From NCBI RefSeq assembly GCF_001894985.1, contig NZ_BCXG01000002.1, forward strand, positions 310,001 through 374,000: DNA of 64,000 nucleotides, read 5' to 3'. The DNA is from Rhodococcus tukisamuensis NBRC 100609 (GTDB lineage Bacteria > Actinomycetota > Actinomycetes > Mycobacteriales > Mycobacteriaceae). How positions within the stretch are numbered: the stretch's first letter is position 1; the number at the start of each line of letters is the position of its first letter. The notes beneath the pieces were generated by a model that was given only the letters and a program-made list of their open reading frames with translations, was not told the origin of the DNA and searched no databases. Shown one piece after another: positions 26,712 to 35,988 of this stretch. The position numbers and the translations under genes were made by a program.

Positions 26712-28096
26712 GTCGAATCCTCTCTCGGCTTGCCCCCGGTCGCGAGCGCCGGCTGGGCGTACAGGCGGCCGTCAGTGCCGGTGTACTTGCCCGTTGTCGG
26801 GTCGTACGGGCGTGCCGTGGCGGGCACCCCCGACGTTCCCTCGTAAGAACTTGGAACTGTCGTGTACGAGGGTACAGACGGATCCTGGACCGGCCCGTTC
26901 GGCGGGTTGTTGCCCTGGGCAACGTAACCGGCCTCGCTACGGCACTCCTCGGGCGTGCCCGCCCGCCTGCCGGGGAACTCCATGCACGGCGAGTTCCGGG
27001 CGCCGCGCACCACGCTCGGATCGTCCGGCGCCACCTTGCAGAACATGTCCGACGGGCTGTCCGGGGTGTCCACCTGGCTGGGGTCGCGCCACTGGTCCGC
27101 CGGGAGGAACCCGGTGGTGCAGGCCGGCGGGTCGTTCACCTGGAGGTAGAAGTTCACCAGGGCGCCCTCGTCGATCGGCGCCCCGTAGAACGAGGTCATC
27201 AACCCGGTGGCGAGGGGCGGGTACAGCACCAGGACCTGCTCGATGCTCTTGTGGTAGATCACGCCCACCTCGCCGACGCTGACCAGGTTGGCCAGCAGCA
27301 GCGGCAGCGTCGGCTTGAGCTCCTGGAAGAGCTCGTTCGCCTCGGCGGCGGTCGCCGGTCCCTTCTCCAGGAGGCTGCGCAGCTGCGGGTCGCTTGCGCG
27401 CAACTGGTCCGAGAACGTCACCAGGTCCTTGGTCCAGGACCGGATGGCGTCGCTGCTGACCACCTGGGTGTCGAGCAGCGGCCCGGCCTGATCGATCAGG
27501 ACCTTGGTGGCGTCCGCGTTCGCGTTGGCCTCCTGGACGAACAGGCGGGCCGAGTCGATCAGCCGCTGCAGGTCCGGTCCGGCACCGTTGAAGGCCTTGA
27601 ATGCCTCGTCCACCACCAGCTTGAGCCTGGTGTCGGAGATGCTCTTGACCAGCGTGTTCGCCTGGTCGAGCATCGAGCCGATCTCCTGGGGAATCGAGGA
27701 CCGGTCCAGCGGGACCACGTCGCCGTCGTCGAGGTACGGCTCGCTGTCGGTCCGCGGGATCAGGTCCACGTACTGCTCACCGATGGCCGAGACGCTCTTC
27801 ACCTGCGCGTCGAGGTCTGCCGGAATGTCGTAGCTGCTGCTGATCGTGAGCTTGGCGTCCACACCGGTCTCGGTGAGCACCACCTCTTCGACGGTGCCGA
27901 CGTTGGTGCCGCGGTACGCGACGTTGGCGTGCGGGTACAGGCCGCCGGTGGACGGCAGCTCCACCGTGACCCCGATCTGCCCGATCCCGAACAGGGCCGG
28001 CAGCCGCACGTACTGGGTGGACATCACCACCAGTCCGATCACCGTCAGGACGGAGAAGATTGCCAGCTGGATGCGGACGAACTTCGTGAGCATCAT
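26678..28096 (-). CDS. mce4F: Mce family protein F of the sterol importer
   Basis: A 472-residue Mce protein. It has an N-terminal transmembrane anchor (about 9-28), an MlaD/MCE domain at about 38-115 (VAYRGTNVGTVEEVVL and GEQYVDLIPR), a long helical needle region to about 330, and a Pro/Gly/Tyr-rich extracytoplasmic tail with GTPEECRSEAGYVAQ. It forms part of the hexameric tunnel that shuttles sterols through the cell envelope. ATG 28096 overlaps mce4E by four bases. Letter F is assigned from operon position. Confidence 0.93.
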   Translation of the reverse strand: MMLTKFVRIQLAIFSVLTVIGLVVMSTQYVRLPALFGIGQIGVTVELPSTGGLYPHANVAYRGTNVGTVEEVVLTETGVDAKLTISSSYDIPADLDAQVKSVSAIGEQYVDLIPRTDSEPYLDDGDVVPLDRSSIPQEIGSMLDQANTLVKSISDTRLKLVVDEAFKAFNGAGPDLQRLIDSARLFVQEANANADATKVLIDQAGPLLDTQVVSSDAIRSWTKDLVTFSDQLRASDPQLRSLLEKGPATAAEANELFQELKPTLPLLLANLVSVGEVGVIYHKSIEQVLVLYPPLATGLMTSFYGAPIDEGALVNFYLQVNDPPACTTGFLPADQWRDPSQVDTPDSPSDMFCKVAPDDPSVVRGARNSPCMEFPGRRAGTPEECRSEAGYVAQGNNPPNGPVQDPSVPSYTTVPSSYEGTSGVPATARPYDPTTGKYTGTDGRLYAQPALATGGKPREDSTWQTMMTRQQG

Positions 28097-29340
28097 GGCG
28101 TGGTCGCTCCTAGCTGCTGCAGGCCGGGGATCTGGGACAGCCCGGGGATGTCCGAAAGGCCCGGAATCAACGGTGCTGCTGTCGGTTTCGGCTCTGCTTT
28201 GGCATCTGCGGGTGCGGCCGGCTTCGGCTTCGGACTGGCCAGCGGGTTGCTCGCCTGCCCGGCAATGCCCGCCGTCTTCCCGAGGGCGCCCTCGACGCCG
28301 CCGAGGGTGCCGCCGAGCGCGGTGCCGGTGAGGAAGCTCGAGTCCAACCGCTTGTTGGTCATGTCGATGGTCATCATCAGGTTCGCGTAGTCGCCCCGGA
28401 CCACCTGGTCCAGGTTCTTCATCGGGAACGGGAAGGTGAGCAAGACGGACAGCGCGTTGGTGAGCGCGTTGCCAGTACCGGCGAGCTGATTGAGCAGCGG
28501 CGCCAGGGAATGCAGGTTGGCCTTCAGGTCGTCCCCACTCTGGTCGATCACCCGAGTCGCGACGTCACTGAACTCACCCAGTGAGACAAGCGCATTGGTG
28601 AGGTTCTGGCGCTGACCGACCAGCACCTCCAGCGCCGGCGGTACGGCCTCGAGCGCCGCCGTCAAAGTGTCGCTCTGCTGGTTGACCGTGGTCGAGAGCC
28701 GGTCGATGCCCTCCATCGCGGAGACGATCTGGGTGCGCTGGTTGTCCAGGCTGCCGACCAGCTGGTCGAGCTGCGGCAGCAGGTCCCGCACCGAGTCCTC
28801 CCGGCCCAACAGGGCCGCATTGAGTTCGGTGGTGATGTCGTTCAGCTGGGCCAGGCCGCCGCCGTTGAGCACCACCGACAGCGAGGACAGCGTCTGTTCC
28901 GTCGTCGGGAAGGCTCCGGCCCGCTCGATCGGGATCAGGTCCCCGTCCTGCAGCGTGCCCTGCGGCGCGATCCCGATCGGCGGCGCCAGCTCCAGATGCT
29001 GCGAGCCGAGCAGGCTGGTCTGGCCGATCTTCGCGGTCGCGTTCGCGGGCAGCTCGACGTCCGGGTTCAGCGACACCGTCACCAGTGCGTGCCATCCGTC
29101 GACCTCTATGCCCGAGATGGTACCGACGGTGACGTCGTTCACCCGGACGGGCGAATTCTGCGACAGCGTAGTCACATTGGGCATCTCGATCTTGACCGTG
29201 TAGGCGCCGTCCTCGCCGCCCTCGGTGCCCGGCAGCGGGACCGAGTTCAGCCCGTTCCACTCGCATCCGGTGAGGGTGAGCGTCAGTCCGAGCGCCACCG
29301 CCGCGATCGCGGTACGGCGCCGGCTTGTCCTGCGGGTCAT
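28093..29340 (-). CDS. mce4E: Mce family lipoprotein E of the sterol importer
   Basis: A 415-residue lipoprotein. The basic N-terminus, hydrophobic stretch and lipobox LTGC (Cys26) predict lipid anchoring, as for all MceE/LprK proteins. The MCE domain lies at about 48-125 (VRVNDVTVGTISGIEVDG, LGSQHLELAPP), followed by helical coil and an Ala/Pro/Lys-rich tail with repeated PGLSDIPGLSQIPGLQ units. It is coupled to both neighbours by four-base overlaps. Deletion of MceE proteins typically disables import; that is family knowledge. Confidence 0.94.
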   Translation of the reverse strand: MTRRTSRRRTAIAAVALGLTLTLTGCEWNGLNSVPLPGTEGGEDGAYTVKIEMPNVTTLSQNSPVRVNDVTVGTISGIEVDGWHALVTVSLNPDVELPANATAKIGQTSLLGSQHLELAPPIGIAPQGTLQDGDLIPIERAGAFPTTEQTLSSLSVVLNGGGLAQLNDITTELNAALLGREDSVRDLLPQLDQLVGSLDNQRTQIVSAMEGIDRLSTTVNQQSDTLTAALEAVPPALEVLVGQRQNLTNALVSLGEFSDVATRVIDQSGDDLKANLHSLAPLLNQLAGTGNALTNALSVLLTFPFPMKNLDQVVRGDYANLMMTIDMTNKRLDSSFLTGTALGGTLGGVEGALGKTAGIAGQASNPLASPKPKPAAPADAKAEPKPTAAPLIPGLSDIPGLSQIPGLQQLGATTP

Positions 29341-30620
29341 CGGCCGCCTCCCGGCTTCAGCAGGCCCTCGAGGTCCTTGGGCACGTCAATGGTCGGCAGT
29401 CCCGCGAGCGGTCCCGCGATCGGCTTCGCGGTCCGGGCCGGCACCGAACCCTCGAGGCTGGGAGGGCTGTACACGATCTGGCCCGGCAGGGCGCCGGCGC
29501 CGAGCGCCGGGTTGGTCAGGAATCCCGGGTAGTTCACCGCAACCGAGTTGAGGACCGGGCCGAAGAACTCGGTGCACAGGTCCGCGCTGCGATCCGAGTT
29601 GTTGTTCTCGAGTCCCCGGATCATGCCGCAGACCGCGTTGATCGGGTTGGCCGTGTTGTTCGTTGCCAGTGCACCCTGGAGTGAACCCTGTGCGGGGTTG
29701 TAGATGTTGTTGAAGTTCGCGAGCGCGTTGGGCGCGATGTGCAGGACCCTCTCGATCTCGGGCCGCTTCTGCGCAAGAACCTGGGTGGCATCGGCGAGCC
29801 GGCCCACCTGCTCGCTGATGGCCTCGCTGTTCTCGGAGACGAACCGCTGCACGTCGCCCATCGCAACGTCCAGGTCGGTGAGCGCCGTCCCGAGTTCGTC
29901 GGAGTTCTCCGCGAGCAGTGACGACACCGAGGCCAGACGACCGCCGAACTGGACGATCTGCTCGTTGCTCGACGACAGCGCGGTCACGAACGTCTGCAGG
30001 TTCCGGATGGTGGAGAACAGGTCCGAGCGGCCGTCGGAGAGCGTCTTCATGGTGTCCGAGAGCTCACGCAGCGTGGCCCGCAACGAGTCGCCGTTGCCGT
30101 CGAGGTTGTCCGCGGCGGTGTCGATGAAGGTGCCGAGCGAGCCCTGGTCGGCGCTGCCCTGCGGGCCCAGCGCCGTCGACAGCTTGGTCAGTTCGGTCTT
30201 GATCTCGTCCCATTCCACGGGGATCGCGGTGCGCTCGACCGGGATCTCGGCGCCGTCGGTCATCTCCTCGCCGCCCTCGAACACCGGGGTGAGCTGGATG
30301 AAGCGCGCCGCCACCAGGCTCGGCGCGACGATGATCGCCTTCGCGTCGGCGGGGATCTCCACCGAGCGGTCGACGTTCATCACCACCTTGGCGCTGTCGC
30401 CGGAGGGGTCGATGCTCTCGATCTTGCCGACCGTGACACCGAGGACGCGCACGTCGTCGCCGGCGTAGATGCCTGTGGTGGTCGGGAAGTACGCGGTGAT
30501 CGTGTTCTTCCCCAGTCCGGGGAACAGGACGAGCGCCCCCGCGACGAGCGCCGCGATCACCACGGCGGCCACGCCGCCACGCAGCAGCCACTTCTTACGG
30601 TCGGCCATCGGCTCGCTCAT
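29337..30620 (-). CDS. mce4D: Mce family protein D of the sterol importer
   Basis: A 427-residue Mce protein with a transmembrane anchor at about 12-34 (LLRGGVAAVVIAALVAGALV). The MCE domain spans about 38-120 (DDVRVLGVTVGKIESIDPSG, AARFIQLTPVF). A helical needle region continues to about 340. The tail holds the CGMIRG and LCTEFFGP pieces seen in other Mce D proteins. ATG 30620 overlaps mce4C by four bases. Subunit letter follows operon order. Confidence 0.94.
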   Translation of the reverse strand: MSEPMADRKKWLLRGGVAAVVIAALVAGALVLFPGLGKNTITAYFPTTTGIYAGDDVRVLGVTVGKIESIDPSGDSAKVVMNVDRSVEIPADAKAIIVAPSLVAARFIQLTPVFEGGEEMTDGAEIPVERTAIPVEWDEIKTELTKLSTALGPQGSADQGSLGTFIDTAADNLDGNGDSLRATLRELSDTMKTLSDGRSDLFSTIRNLQTFVTALSSSNEQIVQFGGRLASVSSLLAENSDELGTALTDLDVAMGDVQRFVSENSEAISEQVGRLADATQVLAQKRPEIERVLHIAPNALANFNNIYNPAQGSLQGALATNNTANPINAVCGMIRGLENNNSDRSADLCTEFFGPVLNSVAVNYPGFLTNPALGAGALPGQIVYSPPSLEGSVPARTAKPIAGPLAGLPTIDVPKDLEGLLKPGGGR

Positions 30621-31672
30621 CGGTTGGGGTCCTTCAGCTCAATCTTCGGCACCGGGAACTGCTGCAGGTCCTTCGGCACGTTCTCGGGCCAGAGCAGCGA
30701 GTCGGTGAAGGTCTGGGTCAGCTGGCCGACCCCGAAGTTCGCCACGTAGGCCATGAAGAAGGGCCCGCTGCCGACGGCCTCGCCGAGCGTGGTCGCGTAC
30801 GGGCCGAGGCCGTCGAGCGCCTGCCCGATGTTGTCCTTGTTCCGCTGCAGGATCGCCACCGTCTGGTTCAGCTGGTCCAGGGTCGGCTTCATCTGCTGCT
30901 CGTTGTCCTGGACCAGCCCGGTCAGCTGCCGGGACACCGCCGAGACGTTGACGATGAGCTCGCTGATCGCGTTGCGGCGACGGTCGAGCTCGGCGAGCAG
31001 GCGGTTGCCGTCGACCAGCAGCGAGTTGATCTGGCCGCTGCGCTCGCCCAGGATCCCGGTGACACTCTCCGCCTTGGCGAGCAGGTCACGCAGGCTCTCG
31101 TCACGGGTGTTGATGCTCTGCGAGAGCCGGGTGACGCCGGCCAGCGCGGTCCGCAGCTCGGGCGGGGTGTCCGCCAGCGCGTCGGACATCGCGTTGAGCG
31201 AGTTGTTGAGCTGGTCGGTGTCGAGCTCCGAGGCCGTCCTCGAGAGGTCGCCCAGTGCGTCGTTGAGCGAGTACGGCGAGTTGGTGCGCGCCAGCGGGAT
31301 GGTGTCCCCGACGTGCATCGTGCCGGAGCCGTCCGACGCCACCTGCAGGGACTTTCGCCCGAGGATGGTGTTGGTCTTGATGTCGGCGCCGGTGGAGTCG
31401 CCGAGGACCACGCCGTCGTCCACGGTGAAGGTCACCAGGACGTTGGTGTTGTCGAGCTCGACCTTCTCCACCTTGCCGACATTGACGCCGGCGACGGTGA
31501 CGAAGTCGCCGACCATCAGGCCGCCGGCGTCCGCGAACTGCGCCTGGTAGCGCGCCCCGCCGGAGAGGAAGGGCAGCTTGTCGTACTGCAGGCCGGCGAG
31601 TACCAGCGAGACCGCGACGACAAGTCCGATGATCCCGATCTGTACGGGGTTTCTTTCACGAGGCTTGTTCAT
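30617..31672 (-). CDS. mce4C: Mce family protein C of the sterol importer
   Basis: A 351-residue Mce protein. A transmembrane helix at about 11-30 (IGIIGLVVAVSLVLAGL) is followed by an MCE domain at about 40-118 (GDFVTVAGVNVGKVEKVEL, LGRKSLQVASDG) and a helical region. ATG 31672 (MNKPRERNP) is chosen because it overlaps the mce4B stop as ATGA; a start five codons upstream is less likely. The C-terminal LPVP-type PVPKIELKDPNR ending is short, with no proline-rich tail. Confidence 0.93.
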   Translation of the reverse strand: MNKPRERNPVQIGIIGLVVAVSLVLAGLQYDKLPFLSGGARYQAQFADAGGLMVGDFVTVAGVNVGKVEKVELDNTNVLVTFTVDDGVVLGDSTGADIKTNTILGRKSLQVASDGSGTMHVGDTIPLARTNSPYSLNDALGDLSRTASELDTDQLNNSLNAMSDALADTPPELRTALAGVTRLSQSINTRDESLRDLLAKAESVTGILGERSGQINSLLVDGNRLLAELDRRRNAISELIVNVSAVSRQLTGLVQDNEQQMKPTLDQLNQTVAILQRNKDNIGQALDGLGPYATTLGEAVGSGPFFMAYVANFGVGQLTQTFTDSLLWPENVPKDLQQFPVPKIELKDPNR

Positions 31673-32697
31673 GACAGCGGCTCGCACCTTCCCGTCGTCT
31701 GCTCTGGGGCCACCGGAGCCGGCAGGGTGAGGTCCTTACCGTCCGGACCGGAGAACTTGAAATTGACAGCACATGTGTAGAACTGGAAGAAGCTGCCGTA
31801 CGCGCCGGTTCGAATCAGTTTCCGGTAGGTCTCCGGCAGTCGCTCGAGCACCCAGTCGACCTGGTCCTCACCGAGGTTGACCTGGGTCGCGACGCGGTTG
31901 GCCTCCGCGATGGTGCTCTGCAGGTCCGGCCGCGCGCCCTGGAGCAGCTTCGCCAGGTCGCCGGTGGCGGTGGCGATCTTGGGGATCGCGTTGCCGATCG
32001 GATCGCTGTCCTGGGCCAGTCCGCTGACCAGCTGCTGCAGCTGGTCGATGGTGGTCGAGAACTGATCTCCCTTGTCGTTGATCGTGGTCAGCGTGGTGTT
32101 GAGGTTGGTGATCACCTCGCCGATCAGCTGGTCCCGGTCCGCCAACGTGGCGGTGAACGAACTGGTGCTGCCCAGCAGCGAGACCAGTGTGTCGCCCTGG
32201 CCCTGGAACACCTGCAGCAGTGCCCCGGTCAGGTCGTTGACCTGGTTCGGGTCGAGACCACGCAGCAGCGGCTTGAACCCGCCGAGCAGCAGGTCGAGGT
32301 CGAGTGCCGGCGCGGTCTGCGACACCGGAATGGTGTCGCCGTCGGACAGCGACTCGGTCGAGCCCGCGCCTTCGAGCAGCTCGAGGTAGCGGTCGCCGAC
32401 GAGGTTCTCGTAGCGCACAGTCGCCTTGGTGCTCTGCAGCAGCGGGTACTTCGTGTCGACACTGAAACTCACCTCGGCGAGGTTGTCGTCACCGACCCGC
32501 ACGCTCTCTACCGCGCCCACCGGCACCCCGGCGATCCGCACCTTGTCGCCGGACTTGATGCCCGACGCGTCGGTGAAGTCGGCCTGGTAGCTCTCCGAGC
32601 TGCTGAACCGGACCTGACTGAACACGACGGCGAGGCCGGCGAAGATCAGCGCCATCACCGTGGTGAAGACGAGCAGTTTGACCGTGGTCGCCCGCAT
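31669..32697 (-). CDS. mce4B: Mce family protein B of the sterol importer
   Basis: A 342-residue Mce protein. A transmembrane anchor at about 6-26, an MCE domain at about 36-115 (GDKVRIAGVPVGAVESVRV, VGDRYLELLEG) and a helical region are visible. The C-terminus has the conserved paired cysteines of B subunits (FYTCAVNFKFSG and GRCEPLS). ATG 32697 overlaps the mce4A stop by one base (TAATG). An upstream start 13 codons earlier lies within mce4A and is rejected. Confidence 0.93.
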   Translation of the reverse strand: MRATTVKLLVFTTVMALIFAGLAVVFSQVRFSSSESYQADFTDASGIKSGDKVRIAGVPVGAVESVRVGDDNLAEVSFSVDTKYPLLQSTKATVRYENLVGDRYLELLEGAGSTESLSDGDTIPVSQTAPALDLDLLLGGFKPLLRGLDPNQVNDLTGALLQVFQGQGDTLVSLLGSTSSFTATLADRDQLIGEVITNLNTTLTTINDKGDQFSTTIDQLQQLVSGLAQDSDPIGNAIPKIATATGDLAKLLQGARPDLQSTIAEANRVATQVNLGEDQVDWVLERLPETYRKLIRTGAYGSFFQFYTCAVNFKFSGPDGKDLTLPAPVAPEQTTGRCEPLS

Positions 32698-33875
32698 TAC
32701 TTCTGCCCTCCTACGGGGACGCCGGCGTAAAGCCACTGGAACAGCTTCGGCACATTCGTGCCGGTCTCGGTGGACGGCTGGTAGGGCACGTTGCCGGTGT
32801 CCGCGACGACGAACTTGGCGTGACCGTCCTTCTTCGGGTGGAAGTCCGGCAGGCCCCAGCAGTTCGGACCGCCGGAGGCGTTCACCTTGGGCAGGTCCTT
32901 CGGGTAGGTGTAGGGCTTCGCTCCCGGCAGGAAGTTGGTGCTCAGGGCGAATCCCGGCTGCAGGCCGCCGACGGCCTTCTCGGCGTCCGGCAGGACCTTG
33001 TTCATCCCGCTGATCAGGCAGGCGATGGACGGCGAGTACTCGGACAGCAGCGCCGTGGTAGGACGCAGGTCCGCGAGTGCCTTCGTCAGGTTGGCCTCGT
33101 TCTCGGTCAGGACGTCGGTCGCGGTGTTCGCCAGCCCGGTCACGTTCATCAGCAGCAGGTCGAGGTTCGCCTGCTCCTCGACGATGGTGCCGCTGGTGGC
33201 GGTCGCGTTGTCGAGCAGGTGCATCAGGTCCGGGGTGACGTCGGCGTAGAGGTTGGTCACCTTCGCCGCCTTGTCGAGGTCCTGCTGCAGCTGCGGGAGC
33301 ACCGGGTTCATCGTCTTCAGGTACTGGTCCGTCTCCTCGAGCAGCTCGCCGAGCTGCTCGCCGCGGCCGTTCAACGCCGACGAGATGGCGCCGAGGGTGG
33401 CGTTGAGCTTCTCCGGCTCGATCTGCTGCAGCAGAGTCGACAGGTTCTGGAAGAGGGTGTTGAACTCCACCGTCACCGAGTCGGCCTCGATGTTCGTGCC
33501 CGCGGACAGCGACTGCGAGGACGGATTCTCGGGCACCACGAAGTTGACGTACTTGGCGCCGAACACGGTGGTGGACTTGATCTCCACCTTCGCGTTGGAG
33601 GGGATCAGGTGCATCGTCGACGGGTCCATGGCCAGGTCCAAACGGGCCTGGCCGTCGTCCTCTTCGATCGAGGCGACCTTGCCCACCTGGACGCCACGCA
33701 ACTTCACCTTGGCGTCCGGGTCCATCACCAGACCCGAGCGCGGGGCGGTGACAGTCACCGACTCGGAGGAGGTGAAGCCACCGGAGAACATGGTCAGCGC
33801 GACCACGGCGGCGGCGACCAGGCTGCCGACCAGGACCAGTGCCGCGGTCTTCTTCTTGAGACTCGAATCAGCCAT
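32697..33875 (-). CDS. mce4A: Mce family protein A of the sterol importer
   Basis: A 392-residue Mce protein. A transmembrane helix (about 12-32), an MCE domain at about 37-118 (DPDAKVKLRGVQVGKVASI, FGAKYVNFVVPE), a long helical region and a C-terminal PNCWGLPDFHP block typical of MceA/E tails are present. M. tuberculosis Mce4A binds and helps import cholesterol. The subunit forms the needle with B-F above the YrbE permease. Start ATG 33875 is four bases after the yrbE4B stop. Confidence 0.94.
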   Translation of the reverse strand: MADSSLKKKTAALVLVGSLVAAAVVALTMFSGGFTSSESVTVTAPRSGLVMDPDAKVKLRGVQVGKVASIEEDDGQARLDLAMDPSTMHLIPSNAKVEIKSTTVFGAKYVNFVVPENPSSQSLSAGTNIEADSVTVEFNTLFQNLSTLLQQIEPEKLNATLGAISSALNGRGEQLGELLEETDQYLKTMNPVLPQLQQDLDKAAKVTNLYADVTPDLMHLLDNATATSGTIVEEQANLDLLLMNVTGLANTATDVLTENEANLTKALADLRPTTALLSEYSPSIACLISGMNKVLPDAEKAVGGLQPGFALSTNFLPGAKPYTYPKDLPKVNASGGPNCWGLPDFHPKKDGHAKFVVADTGNVPYQPSTETGTNVPKLFQWLYAGVPVGGQK

Positions 33876-33879
33876 CCCG

Positions 33880-34731
33880 CTATCCCGAAAGGTTGAAGTT
33901 GCCGGACCCGCCGTAGATGGCGAGCGAGATGAGCAGGGTCACCGTGACCACTGCGATCAGGGAGGTGCGCACCGCGTTGCCCACCGCGATGCCGACGCCG
34001 ACCGGGCCGCCGCTGGCGGTGAAGCCGTAGTAGGTGTGGATCAGCATGACGGCCAGGCCCATCACGATCGCCTGGGCGAACGACCACAGGATGTCCGTGG
34101 GCATCAGGAACGTCGAGAAGTAGTGGTCGTAGACGCCCGGCGACTGGCCGTTGATCACCACGGTGGCGAAGCGGCTTGCGATGAACGAGGCGATCACGGC
34201 CAGCGAGTACAGCGGGACGATCGCGATCATGCCGGCCATCACCCGGGTGCTGACCAGGTACGGGATCGACGGGATCGCCATCGACTCGAGCGCGTCGATC
34301 TCCTCGGAGACCCGCATCGCGCCGAGCTGCGCGGTCGAACCGGCCCCGATCGTCGCGGCGAGGCCGATGCCCGCGATGACCGGCGCGGCGATGCGCACGT
34401 TGATGAACGCGGCGAAGAAACCGGTCAGCGCCTCGACGCCGATGTTGCCCAGCGAGCTGAAGCCCTGGACGGCGATCACACCGCCCGAGAACAGCGTCAG
34501 GAAGGCGACGATGACGACGGTTCCTCCGATGACCGCGAGGGCACCGGTGCCCATGGCGATCTCGGCGATCAGCCGGATCGTCTCCTTGCGGTAGTGCACA
34601 AGGGCCCGCGGAGCCGAGGCGACGGCGCGCCAGTAGAACAGCGCCTGGTCACCGATTGAATCGATGGCGCCGGAGAACTTGCGGACGCTTCGTCGGGTGC
34701 CCCGAAACCGTCCAGTCAGTGCTAGTGCCAT
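33880..34731 (-). CDS. yrbE4B: YrbE/MlaE-type permease B of the mce4 system
   Basis: A 283-residue MlaE-family integral membrane permease with about five to six membrane helices. The conserved cytoplasmic coupling motif EEIDALESMAIPSIPYLVSTR lies near 140-160. With YrbE4A it forms the inner-membrane channel, energised by an MceG-type ATPase encoded elsewhere, for import of sterols handed over by Mce4A-F. The gene starts four bases after yrbE4A. Confidence 0.95.
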   Translation of the reverse strand: MALALTGRFRGTRRSVRKFSGAIDSIGDQALFYWRAVASAPRALVHYRKETIRLIAEIAMGTGALAVIGGTVVIVAFLTLFSGGVIAVQGFSSLGNIGVEALTGFFAAFINVRIAAPVIAGIGLAATIGAGSTAQLGAMRVSEEIDALESMAIPSIPYLVSTRVMAGMIAIVPLYSLAVIASFIASRFATVVINGQSPGVYDHYFSTFLMPTDILWSFAQAIVMGLAVMLIHTYYGFTASGGPVGVGIAVGNAVRTSLIAVVTVTLLISLAIYGGSGNFNLSG

Positions 34732-34735
34732 GCCG

Positions 34736-35500
34736 TCAGCCCGCCGTCAGCTTGATGCCGATGGCAGTGACGAGGACGTTGACGACGAACAACGCCATGA
34801 AGGCGAAGACGACGGTCTGGTTCACGGCGTCACCCACGCTCTTTGCCCCGCCTTTCACGTTGAGACCCAGGTAGCAGGCGACGAGGCCGGCGATCATGCC
34901 GAACAGGCCTGCCTTCAGCTGGGAGATCAGGAGTTCACCGAAGCCGGTCAGCAGCGTGATGCCGTTGACGAAGGCGCCCGGGTTCACGTCCTGCAGGAAC
35001 ACCGAGAACAGGAAGCCACCGACGATGCCGATGGTGGAGACCAGCCCGTTGAGCAGCAGCGCCACCACGGTCGAGGCCAGCACCCGCGGCACCACAAGTC
35101 GGTGGATCGGGTTGATCCCGAGCACCTTCATCGCGTCGATCTCCTCGCGAATGGTTCTCGCAGCGAGGTCCGCGCAGATGGCGGTGGCACCGGCACCGGC
35201 GACGATCAGCACGGTGACGATCGGGCCGACCTGGGTCACGGCACCGAGCGCGGCACCGGCACCGCTGAGGTCGGCGGCGCCGATCTCGCGGAGCAGGATG
35301 TTGATGGTGAAGCTCACCAGAACGGTGAACGGGATCGCCACCAGGACGGTGGGCACCATCGAGACCCGGGCCACGAACCAGGACTGGTCGATGAATTCCT
35401 GGCGCTGGAACGGGCGTTGGCCCATCGCGCGGAAGGTCTCCCCCGCCATCGCGAAGAATCCACCCACGGCGCGCAATGGCACCTCGAGGAGGTCGTTCAT
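34736..35500 (-). CDS. yrbE4A: YrbE/MlaE-type permease A of the mce4 system
   Basis: A 254-residue MlaE-family permease and first gene of the mce4 operon. The coupling motif REEIDAMKVLGINPIHRLVVPR is at about 115-136, surrounded by hydrophobic segments. ATG 35500 has an excellent GAGGAGG ribosome site six bases upstream. A KstR-type operator lies 88 bp upstream, so steroid CoA esters should derepress the whole operon. All eight downstream genes are within four bases or overlapping, so one transcript is expected. Confidence 0.95.
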   Translation of the reverse strand: MNDLLEVPLRAVGGFFAMAGETFRAMGQRPFQRQEFIDQSWFVARVSMVPTVLVAIPFTVLVSFTINILLREIGAADLSGAGAALGAVTQVGPIVTVLIVAGAGATAICADLAARTIREEIDAMKVLGINPIHRLVVPRVLASTVVALLLNGLVSTIGIVGGFLFSVFLQDVNPGAFVNGITLLTGFGELLISQLKAGLFGMIAGLVACYLGLNVKGGAKSVGDAVNQTVVFAFMALFVVNVLVTAIGIKLTAG

Positions 35501-35587
35501 CGGTCCTCCTCGTCAGTTCTCGTGCACGAGACTCGACGGGGGTCGCAAGAATTCCCCCCGAAAGTCTGTGATCCGGGTCATACTAAC

Positions 35588-35601
35588 TAGAACGTGTTCT
35601 T
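35588..35601 (-). promoter_or_regulatory. KstR-type operator of the mce4 operon
   Basis: TAGAACGTGTTCTT fits TnnAACnnGTTnnA except for the last base. It is 88 bp upstream of yrbE4A. KstR is the TetR repressor of cholesterol catabolism in mycobacteria and rhodococci; its gene is not in this window. Confidence 0.8.
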
Positions 35602-35604
35602 GTG

Positions 35605-35793
35605 TCAAAGCCGGTCACCCTTCGAGCCATTCGGGCGGGTCATTGCGGGTTTCGGGCCGGCCGACACCGCGGCAACCCGGACTTCGTTCAGCAGGAGAGA
35701 ACTGGGGGCACGGGGCGCCTCGTCCACCGGAGTGAGGCCCAGGACCGCACACAGGTTGGAAAGCGACCGCCGCAGCCTTGTGCGACTTACCAC
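35605..35793 (-). CDS. Possible small protein in the mce4/hsd4A intergenic region
   Basis: A 62-codon frame beginning at GTG 35793 with an AGGGGGG ribosome-site-like run four bases upstream. It encodes a basic, possibly helical start (RTRLRRSLSNLCAVLGLTP) and a Pro/Ala-rich remainder. The stop is four bases from the KstR operator. I recognise no family. It could be a genuine small gene, a leader peptide or chance. Evidence rests on the ribosome site and the otherwise empty 594-bp gap. Confidence 0.25.
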   Translation of the reverse strand: MVSRTRLRRSLSNLCAVLGLTPVDEAPRAPSSLLLNEVRVAAVSAGPKPAMTRPNGSKGDRL

Positions 35794-35866
35794 GTTGCCC
35801 CCCTTGATTATTCACCAACACCACTCGAGCAGGAAGCGCTCGGTGGCGGAGGCCTTCGAACACGGC

Positions 35867-35909
35867 GCGGCGGGTGAGGAAGTCAACTCCCCACTTCCTC
35901 ACCCGCCGC
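35867..35909. terminator. Perfect hairpin downstream of hsd4A
   Basis: A perfect 17-bp stem (35867-35883 with 35893-35909) and 9-base loop. Reading the minus strand it follows hsd4A by about 185 bp, so it probably ends the fdxD-hsd4A transcript before the mce4 promoter. Confidence 0.7.
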
Positions 35910-35974
35910 AGCCACGTGCCTCGCGATCCGGCCGGACTCCGCTCCCGCGTCGCCGGCGAAACGCGCCTAACTTC

Positions 35975-35988
35975 TAGAACACGTGCTA
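35975..35988. promoter_or_regulatory. Second KstR-like site in the mce4/hsd4A gap
   Basis: TAGAACACGTGCTA fits TnnAACnnGTTnnA with one mismatch (GTG for GTT) and is nearly palindromic itself. No start codon of a confident gene is close, so its role is unclear. Confidence 0.45.

Noticed and set aside
32697-32736. Upstream start for mce4B inside mce4A
   Set aside because: The TAATG overlap at 32697 gives the normal MceB N-terminus; the extra 13 residues are Arg-rich read-back of mce4A.
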